From contig JAGAIK010000491.1 of the NCBI GenBank assembly GCA_017626625.1, positions 1 through 6,535 of the forward strand: a DNA stretch of 6,535 bases. Direction: 5' to 3'. Below the pieces are notes generated by a model. That model was given only the letters and a program-made list of their open reading frames with translations. It did no database searches and was not told the origin of the DNA. Every line of letters starts with the position of its first letter. Position 1 is the first letter of the stretch. Positions 1-6,535 of this stretch are shown piece after piece. The DNA is from Roseburia sp. (GTDB taxonomy: Bacteria > Bacillota > Clostridia > Lachnospirales > Lachnospiraceae). A program made the position numbers and the translations under genes.

Positions 1-749
1 ACCTGGGCAAATTCCCTTGCCTGATTTAAGGCATTCTGACCTGTGGTTCCGTCCAGGACCACCAGATTTTCCCGATGGACGTCCGGAAACTCTCTGTCTA
101 TGATACGGTTGATCTTCTTTAACTCTTCCATAAGGTTTTTCTTATTGTGAAGCCTTCCCGCCGTATCGCAGAGCAGCACATCTGCATGTCTCGCCTTTGC
201 CGCCGCCACCGCATCGTAAACCACTGCTGCCGGGTCAGCGCCCTCCTGACCGCCAATCATTTCCACATTGGCACGGTTCGCCCACTCCAACAGTTGGTTA
301 CCCGCCGCCGCACGAAAGGTATCCGCCGCCGCCAACACTACCTTTTTCCCCTGGTCTTTTAATTTTCCTGCCAGTTTTCCCACGGAAGTGGTCTTTCCGA
401 CACCGTTGACGCCGATGACCAGCACCACGGATTTCTCATTTTCAAAACGGTACGCCGTCTCTCCCACGTCCATCTGCTCTTTGATGCTGCGAATCAACAG
501 TTCCTTGCACTCTGCCGGGTCTTTGATTTTGTTTTCCTTTACTTTTTCTTTCAGGTTTTCAATAATCGCCTCGGTGGCGTTGACTCCGATATCCCCCATA
601 ATCAGGATTTCTTCGATTTCCTCGTAGAAATCCTCATCAATACTGGAAAAACCGTTAAAAATAGAATCAATTCCCGAAACAATGTTATCCCTGGTCTTAC
701 TCAATCCGGAAACCAGACGGCTCCAGAAGCCTTTCTTTTCTTCACTCAT
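1..749 (-). CDS. ftsY: Signal recognition particle receptor FtsY (3' end cut by window edge)
   Basis: FtsY is the SRP-type GTPase at the inner face of the membrane. It docks SRP-ribosome complexes and passes nascent membrane proteins to the Sec translocon. The ATG at 749 follows AGGAGG with an 8-nt spacer. The 249 visible codons begin MSEEKKGFWSRLVSGLSKTR, so there is almost no acidic A domain and the helical N domain (about 5-95) starts at once. The G domain shows the P-loop GVNGVGKTT (113-121), DTFRAAAGNQL (143-153), the G3 motif DTAGRL (195-200) and LDGTTGQNA (232-240). The usual TKLDGTAKGG segment and the end of the G domain, roughly 60 residues, lie beyond the left edge. The family usually has DATTGQ, so the Gly at 234 is a small deviation. 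It lies downstream of smc and is probably co-transcribed with it. Identification is firm; Ffh is excluded because the methionine-rich M domain would not fit this N-terminus. Confidence 0.96.
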   Translation of the reverse strand, partial: MSEEKKGFWSRLVSGLSKTRDNIVSGIDSIFNGFSSIDEDFYEEIEEILIMGDIGVNATEAIIENLKEKVKENKIKDPAECKELLIRSIKEQMDVGETAYRFENEKSVVLVIGVNGVGKTTSVGKLAGKLKDQGKKVVLAAADTFRAAAGNQLLEWANRANVEMIGGQEGADPAAVVYDAVAAAKARHADVLLCDTAGRLHNKKNLMEELKKINRIIDREFPDVHRENLVVLDGTTGQNALNQAREFAQ

Positions 750-757
750 ACCTCTTT

Positions 758-763
758 CCTCCT
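758..763 (-). promoter_or_regulatory. Ribosome binding site of ftsY
   Basis: The minus strand reads AGGAGG, followed by AAAGAGGT and the ATG at 749, giving an 8-nt spacer. It directly abuts the last 40-bp repeat unit (764-803). A second purine-rich stretch, AAAGAGG, lies within the spacer. The strong match fixes the ftsY start. Confidence 0.85.
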
Positions 764-883
764 AAATTTATCCAATCCATTCCCGACTGGATTTGCAGAT
801 ACCTTATTTGTCCAAATCATTCTCAACTGGATTTGCAGATACCTTATTTATCCAAATCATCCTCAATCAGGTTTACAGATACC
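764..883 (-). repeat. Three tandem 40-bp imperfect repeats at the smc 3' end and smc-ftsY gap
   Basis: Three head-to-tail units of exactly 40 bp lie at 844-883, 804-843 and 764-803. On the minus strand each starts GGTATCTG. The first two end in AAATAA, and the third ends in AAATTT and runs into AGGAGG. The first unit is coding: it encodes the last 12 residues of SMC ([12 protein letters not shown]) plus the stop. By eye the first and second units match at 33 of 40 positions, the second and third at 33 of 40, and the first and third at 28 of 40. Read in the equivalent frame, the second would encode VSANPVENDLDK-stop and the third VSANPVGNGLDK without a stop. The second unit also contains CAAATC and GATTTG as inverted arms 11 nt apart. 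There are no spacers. The likely origin is tandem duplication of the smc terminus. Confidence 0.88.
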
Positions 884-3800
884 AGCGTGGAGACACCCTT
901 CTCCTGCATGGTGATACCATAAAGCCTGTCTGCCGCCGCCATGGTGCCCCGGCGATGGGTAATCACAATAAACTGGGTATTCTTGGTCAGCTTATGTAAA
1001 TACTGTGCAAAACGGCTGACATTGGAATCATCAAGCGCCGCCTCAATCTCGTCTAACAGACAAAAAGGGGAAGGCTTTAAATTCTGGATGGCAAACAACA
1101 GCGCAATGGCGGTTAAGGATTTCTCCCCGCCGGACATCTGCATCATGTTCTGCAGCTTCTTTCCCGGCGGCTGGGCGATGATACGGATACCGCACTCTAA
1201 GATATCCTCATCCTCCACTAACTCCAATGTACCTTTTCCGCCTCCGAAAAGCTCCTTAAACACCTGGTCAAACTCCCGCTGGATTTCTCCGAATTTTTCC
1301 ATAAACTGTTTGCGCATTCCGGTGTCCAGTTCCTCGATAATGCCTACTAAGGTCTTTTCTGCCTCCACCAAATCGTCATGCTGGGTCTTTAAGAACTCAT
1401 AACGTTCGGAAATCTCCTTATAATCCTCAATGGCATTGACGTTTACATCTCCTAATTTCCGGATATCGTCCTTAATGCCTGCAATCAGCTTCTTGATTTC
1501 CGCAAGGTCGTCATATTCCTCATTCCGCAGCTCCATGGCGGCATGAAGGGTCAGCTCATATTCCTCCCACATGTAGTTATTCTGGGATTCCCTGGCGTCC
1601 TCTAATTTTTCCCGCTGGCTGTTCAGACGGAAAATCTCCTTGTCCAAATCGGAAATCTGTTTGGAAATCTCCTCCCTTTTCTGGAAAAATCCCTTGTAAA
1701 CAGCGGACATTTCCTCTTTCTTTTCCACACTTTCCCTAAGCTCTTTTTCCAGGTCCGCAGAGCTGTCATCGGAGGCAAGAAGGGTCTTTTGGATTTCCTC
1801 GATATCGCTGCGTTTTTTCTCCGCATCTGCCTTCGCTTCTTTTGCCTGCTGCAGCAACTCTTCCCTGTCCTTCTCGTAGCGGTCAATTTCTCCTGCTAAA
1901 CGGTCAATATTTACCTGGATAAATTCCGCCTGCTGGCGAATCCGGGCTTCTTCCATCTGGACATCGGAAACCGCCTTTGCCGCCTCTTCTTCCTTTGCGG
2001 CATTCTTATCAAGAATCTCCTGATACTGTCTGCTTTCTTCCTCGATTTCCGCCTCCCGTTTTCCGGCAGCCGCAATCTCTTGTGCAATCTTCTCTTTATT
2101 CTCGTTAATTTCCTTAAGCTGGCTCTCTAACTCACTGTTTTCCGCCCTTAATCCTGCAAAAACCGACTCGCTCTCGCTGCGCTGCTCCGCTGCCCGCTCC
2201 ACATTTATCTTTGCCGTATTCTGCAAAATATACTGTTCCTGCAGCTTCGCCTTGTTTTCTTCCATGTCCTCCGCCAGCAGGGCACGGGCAGTCTTGATAT
2301 CCTCTAAGCGGTTCTTTTCCTCTCTGATAGCGGCGTCTAAGGCTGCCACACTGCCCTCTAACTCTTCTATCTCACGCTTTCTTCCCAGCAGGTTGCTGCT
2401 GTTTCTGAAAGCTCCTCCTGTCATAGAACCGCCGGGGCTTAAATGCTCTCCCTCTAAGGTTACGATATTGAGGGAATAGTGATATTTTCCTGCCAGAGCA
2501 GTGGCATAATCAATATTTTCCGTCACAACGACCCTGCCTAACAGATGTGCCGTCACACCCTCGTACTTTTTCTCCGTCTTTACCAGCGTGCTGGCAAGAC
2601 CGATGACGCCCGGCTCCCGCAGTGCCTCATTGTTTTTGAACTTCCCCCTTCCGTCCACACTGGTGAGGGGAAGGAAGGTAGCACGTCCGAAACGGTTCTC
2701 CTTTAAGTAGGCAATCATTTTCTTTGCCGTAGCCTCGTCCTCGGTGACAATGTTCTGGATACTGCCGCCTAACGCCGTCTCAATGGCAGTCTCGTATTTC
2801 TTTTCCACCTGTATCAGGTCGGATACAACGCCGAGAAGCCCCTTGTTGGCATCCTTCTGCTCCATTACCCGGCGGATACTGTTGCCGTAGCCGTCATAGC
2901 GCTCTGCAATGTTCCTTAAGGACTCTAACCGGGACTGCTCCTTGTGGAACCGGGTGATATCCTGCTCTAATTTCTGGCTGGTCTCGGCAGATTTCCTTTT
3001 CCACTCCCTGCCCTTTTCCTCCATCTCCAGGGCATTTTGCTTTAATTCTGCAATGGCGGCATTTACCCCGTCTAGCTCCTTCTGATAATCCGCCAGTACG
3101 GATTCCAAATCCGCCTCTTCCGTTTTTCTTGCCAGCAATCTCTGGGTGAGCTGCGCCTTGCGAATATTCACCTGCTCTAGCATGGTGTCATAACGCTGCT
3201 GTCTTGCCTTGATGGACGCCTTATTGTTCAAAAGTTCGATAATCTCACTTTTGCCCCGCTCCATGCCCTCGTTGCATTTTGCAATCTCCGCCTGCAGCTC
3301 TGCTAACGCCTGCTGTGCCTTTGCCCTGCGCTCACTGATTTCCTCTAACTGGCGTTGTGCCTCCGCCTTCTGCTCATCATAGGTGGTTTTCGACTCCACC
3401 CGTTCCTCCCGCTCTCTGTCGATGGAGGAAAGACGGCTCTGCAAATGTTCCTCCGTCAGCTCCGCCGTATGTATCTGCTCCTTTAAGACATTAATCTGCC
3501 CCTCTAATTTTCCCTTTAAGACGGTGGAATTGCTGATATTTTCCCGGAGCGAATTGATATGTTCCTCCATCTGCTCCATATCCCGTTCCATCCGCTCATA
3601 TTCGGTCTTGATATTCTCGTAGGATGCGTTTGCCTCCTTTAACTGGTCATCGGCAATACGGTATTTTCCGTCCACTTCCTCTAACTGCCCGCCAATACGC
3701 TCTACTTCCATCAGGAACATATTCACATCATAGGTTTTTAATTCTTCTTTTTTCTTTAAATAAATACGGGCTTTCTCCGCCTGGCGCTCTAAAGGTCCCA

Positions 3801-4404
3801 CCTGACGCTCTAACTCCGATAAAATGTCATTAACACGGATCAGATTTTCCCGCTCACTCTCTAACTTTTTCTGGGCGGTGGCTTTTCTCTTTTTATATTT
3901 TACAATTCCCGCCGCCTCGTCAAAAAGCTCCCGGCGTTCCTCCGGCTTTCCGCTTAAGATACGCTCAATCTGTCCCTGTCCGATGATGGAGTACCCCTCT
4001 TTTCCGATACCCGTATCATAAAATAATTCCGTGACATCTTTCAGACGGCAGGCTTTTCCATTCATTAAATACTCGCTCTCGCCGGAGCGGTAAACACGCC
4101 TCGCCACCGTCACTTCCTCATAGTCCACCGCAAGCTGGTGGTCAGAATTGTCCAGAGTAATCGCCACATAGGCATAACTTAGGGGCTTTCTGTTCTCCGT
4201 TCCGGCAAAAATAACGTCCTGCATACTGGCACCGCGGAGCTGCTTGGCACTCTGCTCGCCCAATACCCAGCGCACCGCATCGCCCACGTTGCTTTTTCCG
4301 CTTCCGTTCGGTCCCACAATGCCCGTAATGCCGTTATGAAATTCAAATAGAATTTTATTTGCAAAGGACTTAAAGCCCTGAATCTCGATGCTCTTTAAAT
4401 ACAT
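844..4404 (-). CDS. smc: Chromosome segregation protein SMC
   Basis: SMC is the ATPase of the bacterial Smc-ScpAB condensin. It acts as a dimer on DNA to compact the chromosome and separate sister origins. The protein has 1186 residues, typical for Bacillota SMC. The N-terminal head has [14 protein letters not shown] and Walker A GPNGSGKS (31-38), with a Q-loop region around 143-145. Coiled coils rich in Glu, Lys, Gln and Arg run from about 170 to 500 and 675 to 1000. The hinge spans about 515-670 and includes YDGYGNSIR and the glycine-rich [11 protein letters not shown]. The C-terminal head has the signature SGGEKS (1091-1096), Walker B CLLDE (1115-1119, catalytic E1119) and H1150 in ITHRRG. 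All ATPase motifs are intact. The start follows AGAGG with a 5-nt spacer, 41 bp after the rnc stop, which suggests co-transcription. Its last 40 bp are the first unit of a tandem repeat. RecN and SbcC are excluded by the hinge and head motifs. Confidence 0.98.
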   Translation of the reverse strand: MYLKSIEIQGFKSFANKILFEFHNGITGIVGPNGSGKSNVGDAVRWVLGEQSAKQLRGASMQDVIFAGTENRKPLSYAYVAITLDNSDHQLAVDYEEVTVARRVYRSGESEYLMNGKACRLKDVTELFYDTGIGKEGYSIIGQGQIERILSGKPEERRELFDEAAGIVKYKKRKATAQKKLESERENLIRVNDILSELERQVGPLERQAEKARIYLKKKEELKTYDVNMFLMEVERIGGQLEEVDGKYRIADDQLKEANASYENIKTEYERMERDMEQMEEHINSLRENISNSTVLKGKLEGQINVLKEQIHTAELTEEHLQSRLSSIDREREERVESKTTYDEQKAEAQRQLEEISERRAKAQQALAELQAEIAKCNEGMERGKSEIIELLNNKASIKARQQRYDTMLEQVNIRKAQLTQRLLARKTEEADLESVLADYQKELDGVNAAIAELKQNALEMEEKGREWKRKSAETSQKLEQDITRFHKEQSRLESLRNIAERYDGYGNSIRRVMEQKDANKGLLGVVSDLIQVEKKYETAIETALGGSIQNIVTEDEATAKKMIAYLKENRFGRATFLPLTSVDGRGKFKNNEALREPGVIGLASTLVKTEKKYEGVTAHLLGRVVVTENIDYATALAGKYHYSLNIVTLEGEHLSPGGSMTGGAFRNSSNLLGRKREIEELEGSVAALDAAIREEKNRLEDIKTARALLAEDMEENKAKLQEQYILQNTAKINVERAAEQRSESESVFAGLRAENSELESQLKEINENKEKIAQEIAAAGKREAEIEEESRQYQEILDKNAAKEEEAAKAVSDVQMEEARIRQQAEFIQVNIDRLAGEIDRYEKDREELLQQAKEAKADAEKKRSDIEEIQKTLLASDDSSADLEKELRESVEKKEEMSAVYKGFFQKREEISKQISDLDKEIFRLNSQREKLEDARESQNNYMWEEYELTLHAAMELRNEEYDDLAEIKKLIAGIKDDIRKLGDVNVNAIEDYKEISERYEFLKTQHDDLVEAEKTLVGIIEELDTGMRKQFMEKFGEIQREFDQVFKELFGGGKGTLELVEDEDILECGIRIIAQPPGKKLQNMMQMSGGEKSLTAIALLFAIQNLKPSPFCLLDEIEAALDDSNVSRFAQYLHKLTKNTQFIVITHRRGTMAAADRLYGITMQEKGVSTLVSVNLIEDDLDK

Positions 4405-4445
4405 ACAAACCTCTTTTTTCTGTTTCAGAAACCGCCGCTGCCCGC

Positions 4446-5132
4446 TTAGAGCTCCGGTTTCAGCACCAGAAGCGCCTGGTACGCCGCCTCCTGCTCTGCA
4501 GCCTTCTTGGTGTGTCCGCTGCCTGTCCCGATGACCTGTTCCCCGATTCTTGCCTCTACTTTAAATTTCTTGTCATGGTCCGGACCTTCTTCTGACAATA
4601 ATTCATAGTGAAGAGGTTCCTCATAATTTCCCTGCACCAATTCCTGCAAAATGGTTTTACTGTCATAAAACAGCTTTTTATGCTCGATATCCGTCAAAAT
4701 AAACCTGTGGATAAAGACTTTTGCACTGTCAAAGCCGCCGTCGAGGTAAATGGCTCCAATCACCGCCTCCATGGCATCCGATAAGATGGATTTCCGGTTT
4801 CTCCCTCCGGTTAAGTTTTCCCCTTTTCCCAAAAGCAGGTATTCACCTAAATCCAATTCTCTGGTACAGAGCGCCAGCGTGGGCTCACAGACAATGCTTG
4901 CCCTAAGCTTCGTCAAATCCCCCTCGGGAAGCTTCGGATAATTCCGGTACAAAAATTCGCTGGAAATAATTTCAAGCACCGCATCTCCTAAAAATTCCAG
5001 TCTCTCATTGTCGGAAAGCTTTTTCATATGTTTCTCATTGGCATAAGAGCTGTGGGTCAGCGCCTGCCGCAGCAGCCCTTCCTCTTTGAACTCATAGCCA
5101 ATGCGTTCCTGCAGTTCTTCTATTTTTGACAT
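4446..5132 (-). CDS. rnc: Ribonuclease III
   Basis: RNase III is a Mg-dependent homodimeric endonuclease that cuts double-stranded RNA, processing rRNA precursors and controlling some mRNAs. Two ATGs are possible, at 5144 (232 aa) and 5132 (228 aa, MSKIEELQERIGYEF). The second is preferred because GGAGG sits 5 nt before it, while the first has only a weak GAG upstream and itself overlaps that GGAGG. Numbering from the 5144 Met, the nuclease domain covers about 6-150. It includes the signature NERLEFLGDAVLE (47-59), with E50 and D54 as acidic site residues, and LSDAMEAVIGAIYLDGG with D123 and E126. The dsRNA-binding domain covers about 160-230, with GSGHTKKAAEQEAA near its end. Length and motifs are complete. 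It lies between acpP and smc, the common Bacillota order. A long leader hairpin upstream suggests autoregulation, which is inferred. Confidence 0.97.
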   Translation of the reverse strand: MSKIEELQERIGYEFKEEGLLRQALTHSSYANEKHMKKLSDNERLEFLGDAVLEIISSEFLYRNYPKLPEGDLTKLRASIVCEPTLALCTRELDLGEYLLLGKGENLTGGRNRKSILSDAMEAVIGAIYLDGGFDSAKVFIHRFILTDIEHKKLFYDSKTILQELVQGNYEEPLHYELLSEEGPDHDKKFKVEARIGEQVIGTGSGHTKKAAEQEAAYQALLVLKPEL

Positions 5133-5137
5133 AGCAT

Positions 5138-5142
5138 CCTCC
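5138..5142 (-). promoter_or_regulatory. Ribosome binding site that decides the rnc start
   Basis: GGAGG on the minus strand lies 5 nt before the ATG at 5132. It includes the last base of the alternative ATG at 5144, so both starts cannot use it. This favours the shorter 228-aa protein. CCTC at 5151-5154 is complementary to GAGG of this site (4 bp, 9-nt loop). Confidence 0.65.
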
Positions 5143-5151
5143 ATTTCTCAG

Positions 5152-5200
5152 AGGCTTTTTTCTGTGTTACCGCTGCGATCCGTAAGACAGGAAAAAACCT
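5152..5200 (-). promoter_or_regulatory. Long imperfect hairpin in the rnc leader (candidate RNase III autoregulation site)
   Basis: In the minus-strand transcript the arm at 5200-5180 pairs without gaps to the arm at 5172-5152, leaving a 7-nt loop (5173-5179). Going inward the blocks are AGG with CCU, a U-G wobble, five U-A pairs, a C-A mismatch, CUGU with ACAG, a C-C mismatch, UUAC with GUAA, a G-G mismatch, and a closing G-C. That makes 18 of 21 positions paired, about two helical turns. No U-run follows, so it is not a terminator. It ends 9 nt before the GGAGG of rnc. RNase III genes in E. coli and Streptomyces are known to be autoregulated by cleavage of their own leader. The same role here is inferred from shape and position only. 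Confidence 0.6.
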
Positions 5201-5213
5201 TCGATAAAGTTAT

Positions 5214-5241
5214 AGTATAAAAAGCCCTTGTAAAAAAACAA
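5214..5241 (-). promoter_or_regulatory. Possible weak promoter for rnc
   Basis: TATACT (5219-5214) is a good -10 match. TTGTTT (5241-5236), 16 bp upstream, matches the -35 consensus at only about half its positions and lies inside the acpP terminator. A start near 5207 would begin the transcript a few bases before the leader hairpin. The region is AT-rich, so a chance match is quite possible. It is supported mainly by the need for rnc transcription after a terminator. Confidence 0.3.
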
Positions 5242-5248
5242 GGGCTTT
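5217..5248 (-). terminator. Rho-independent terminator after acpP
   Basis: On the minus strand AAAGCCCTTGT and ACAAGGGCTTT form a perfect 11-bp stem (5248-5238 with 5231-5221) around a T6 loop. The stem ends in a T-run continuing as TTATA. It lies 23 nt after the acpP stop codon. The U-tract is short, so some read-through into rnc is plausible. Confidence 0.8.
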
Positions 5249-5271
5249 CCTGTCACATCATGAAAAATTTA

Positions 5272-5505
5272 TTATGAGTTTAAAGCATTCTTGATTTTTT
5301 CTACTGCATCGGAAACTGTCACAATGTTTTCTGCTTCTTCATTTGCAATTTCAATATCAAATTCTTCTTCAATTCCCATAATAATCTGGAAGATATCTAA
5401 AGAGTCTGCTCCAAGGTCGTCTACGAATGTTGTCTCCATGGCGATTTCTTCCTCATCCACATTCAATACTTCTGCAATGATTTTTTTCAGTTTTTCAAAT
5501 TCCAT
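5272..5505 (-). CDS. acpP: Acyl carrier protein
   Basis: ACP is the small acidic carrier that holds growing fatty acyl chains on a 4'-phosphopantetheine arm in type II fatty acid synthesis and feeds acyl groups to PlsX. The protein has 77 residues, the normal size, is four-helical and strongly acidic. The attachment serine is Ser35 in GADSLD (32-37), and the helix II region [13 protein letters not shown] follows. The start is fixed by AGGAAGGA 8 nt upstream, which lies inside the last codons of plsX. Only 2 nt separate the plsX stop from this ATG, so translational coupling is likely. A terminator follows. Other carrier proteins (D-alanyl or polyketide types) share the fold, but the plsX neighbour points to the fatty acid ACP. 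Confidence 0.96.
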   Translation of the reverse strand: MEFEKLKKIIAEVLNVDEEEIAMETTFVDDLGADSLDIFQIIMGIEEEFDIEIANEEAENIVTVSDAVEKIKNALNS

Positions 5506-5507
5506 AA

Positions 5508-6535
5508 CTACATTCCTTCCTGTTCCGTTGAACTTATAATATTTTTCTTGATTTTTCCGTTGATGTCCTGCTCTCTAAAGGCGACACACTGATAAATAGA
5601 ATTTGTAACCTCCTGCGCCTTTGCACTGCCGTGGGTTTTCACCACCAGACCGTTTAAGCCTAACAGGGGCGCCCCTCCGTACTGGCTGGCATCAAAGGCT
5701 TTCAGCGTCTTTTTTAACGCCGGAAGGGCTAACGCTGCACCTATTTTACTCTTTAAGGTACTCGTCATGCCTGTTTTTATGGCACTCACCAGAGTGGCGC
5801 TCAAGCCTTCATACAGTTTTAAAATTACATTGCCGACAAACGCCTCACACACAATCACATCCGCTTCACCGTGGGGGATTTCCCGCGCTTCAATGCTGCC
5901 CACGAAGTTAATGTCCGTGCATTCCTTCAACAGAGGAAACGTCTCTTTGACCAGGGCATTGCCCTTTTCCTCCTCGGCACCAATATTTACGATGGCAACT
6001 CTCGGATTTTTGATTCCAAGCACGTGTTCCATATAAATGGAACCCATCTTTGCGAACTGTACCAGATGGGACGGTCTCGCATCCACATTGGCTCCGCAGT
6101 CAATCAGAAGGGAAACTCCCTTTTCCGTAGGAATTAACGGTGCTAAAGGAGGTCTTTCAATTCCTTTTATCCTCCCGACGATGACCTGTCCTCCCACCAG
6201 AATAGCTCCTGAGCTTCCTGCGGAGACAAAAGCATCTGCCTCTTTCTGCTTTACCATATTCATTCCCAATACGATTGATGACTGTTTTTTCTTGCGGATT
6301 GCATTCACCGGCGGCTCTGCCGTCTCGATTACTTCTTCTGCATGTACGATTTCTATCTGCTCTGCCGGATAAGAATACTGGCTCAGTTCTTTCTGTACGA
6401 CATCTTTCTGTCCCACCAGGAAAACCTTAATGTCCCGCCTTCCTTCCACAGCAGCCACAGCACCTTTTACAATCTCAGCGGGAGCATTGTCCCCGCCCAT
6501 GGCATCCAAAGCAACTCTCGTAATTCCAAGTGACT
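5508..6535 (-). CDS. plsX: Phosphate acyltransferase PlsX (first codons beyond window edge)
   Basis: PlsX converts acyl-ACP and phosphate to acyl-phosphate, the donor used by PlsY to make lysophosphatidic acid. It is a peripheral membrane enzyme. 341 residues are visible, close to full family length, and the frame is open to the right edge, beginning [18 protein letters not shown]. The true start is probably only a few codons outside. A TTG at 6509 falls inside this conserved motif (it is the Leu of LDAMGG) and is not the start. Numbering from the first visible Ser, conserved blocks are [10 protein letters not shown] (9-18), SAGSSGA (104-110), [17 protein letters not shown] (145-161), [10 protein letters not shown] (183-192), [10 protein letters not shown] (209-218) and FVGNVILK (232-239). 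The stop is 2 nt before acpP, whose product carries its substrate. Identification is firm. Confidence 0.96.
   Translation of the reverse strand, partial: SLGITRVALDAMGGDNAPAEIVKGAVAAVEGRRDIKVFLVGQKDVVQKELSQYSYPAEQIEIVHAEEVIETAEPPVNAIRKKKQSSIVLGMNMVKQKEADAFVSAGSSGAILVGGQVIVGRIKGIERPPLAPLIPTEKGVSLLIDCGANVDARPSHLVQFAKMGSIYMEHVLGIKNPRVAIVNIGAEEEKGNALVKETFPLLKECTDINFVGSIEAREIPHGEADVIVCEAFVGNVILKLYEGLSATLVSAIKTGMTSTLKSKIGAALALPALKKTLKAFDASQYGGAPLLGLNGLVVKTHGSAKAQEVTNSIYQCVAFREQDINGKIKKNIISSTEQEGM

Noticed and set aside
764..883. The regularly spaced repeats as a CRISPR array
   Set aside because: The units abut with no spacers, differ from each other at many positions, and the first is smc coding sequence.
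941..1402. A 153-codon open frame on the plus strand, and other plus-strand open frames of 60-120 codons across the window
   Set aside because: They are antisense to smc, ftsY, rnc or plsX, show no recognisable domain, have low-complexity Ser/Pro/Arg composition, and are explained by the codon bias of the real genes.
4417..4431. Small hairpin TTTCTG-AAA-CAGAAA between rnc and smc
   Set aside because: Only 6 AT-rich base pairs with a 3-nt loop and no U-run. It is too weak to call a terminator or regulator.
5142..5144. ATG at 5144 as the rnc start
   Set aside because: It has no good ribosome binding site and overlaps the GGAGG that serves the ATG at 5132. It remains possible but second best.
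5152..5200. The rnc leader hairpin as a second terminator
   Set aside because: In the minus-strand transcript it is followed by A-rich then mixed sequence, not a U-run.
6507..6509. TTG at 6509 as the plsX start
   Set aside because: It is the Leu of the conserved [12 protein letters not shown] motif, and the frame stays open with family-like residues (GITRVA) to the window edge.
1..6535. A hidden novel system, mobile element, RNA gene or defence island
   Set aside because: The window is almost fully occupied by five well-known core genes in a standard order. No transposase, tRNA, rRNA or unfamiliar ORF was found.

Overview
This is an ordinary core-genome segment of a Gram-positive bacterium, most likely Bacillota, class Clostridia, probably Lachnospiraceae. 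The inference rests on the gene order (plsX-acpP-rnc-smc-ftsY), strong AGGAGG-type ribosome binding sites, moderate GC, and the character of the FtsY and PlsX proteins. No sequence search was run, so the family-level placement is tentative. All genes lie on the minus strand, and transcription runs from high to low coordinates.

Layout in transcription order. plsX (its first few codons lie beyond the right edge) is followed two bases later by acpP. An intrinsic terminator stands after acpP. A 127-139 bp gap then carries a possible weak promoter and a long imperfect hairpin in front of rnc (RNase III). rnc is followed after 41 bp by smc (chromosome condensin ATPase, complete, 1186 aa). ftsY (signal recognition particle receptor) starts 94 bp after smc and is cut by the left edge of the window, losing its C-terminus. 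No intergenic stretch exceeds 140 bp.

How the genes work together. PlsX and AcpP belong to lipid synthesis: acyl-ACP is turned into acyl-phosphate for phospholipid assembly. rnc, smc and ftsY form a classic housekeeping cluster for RNA processing, chromosome organisation and membrane protein targeting. They are linked by position rather than by one pathway.

No novel enzymatic system is present. The worthwhile non-coding signals are two. (1) A 49-nt near-continuous hairpin of about 21 paired positions lies immediately upstream of the RNase III gene, shaped like an RNase III substrate and suggesting autoregulation. (2) Three tandem 40-bp repeats lie between smc and ftsY. The first is the coding 3' end of smc including its stop codon, and the other two fill the intergenic gap up to the ftsY ribosome binding site.
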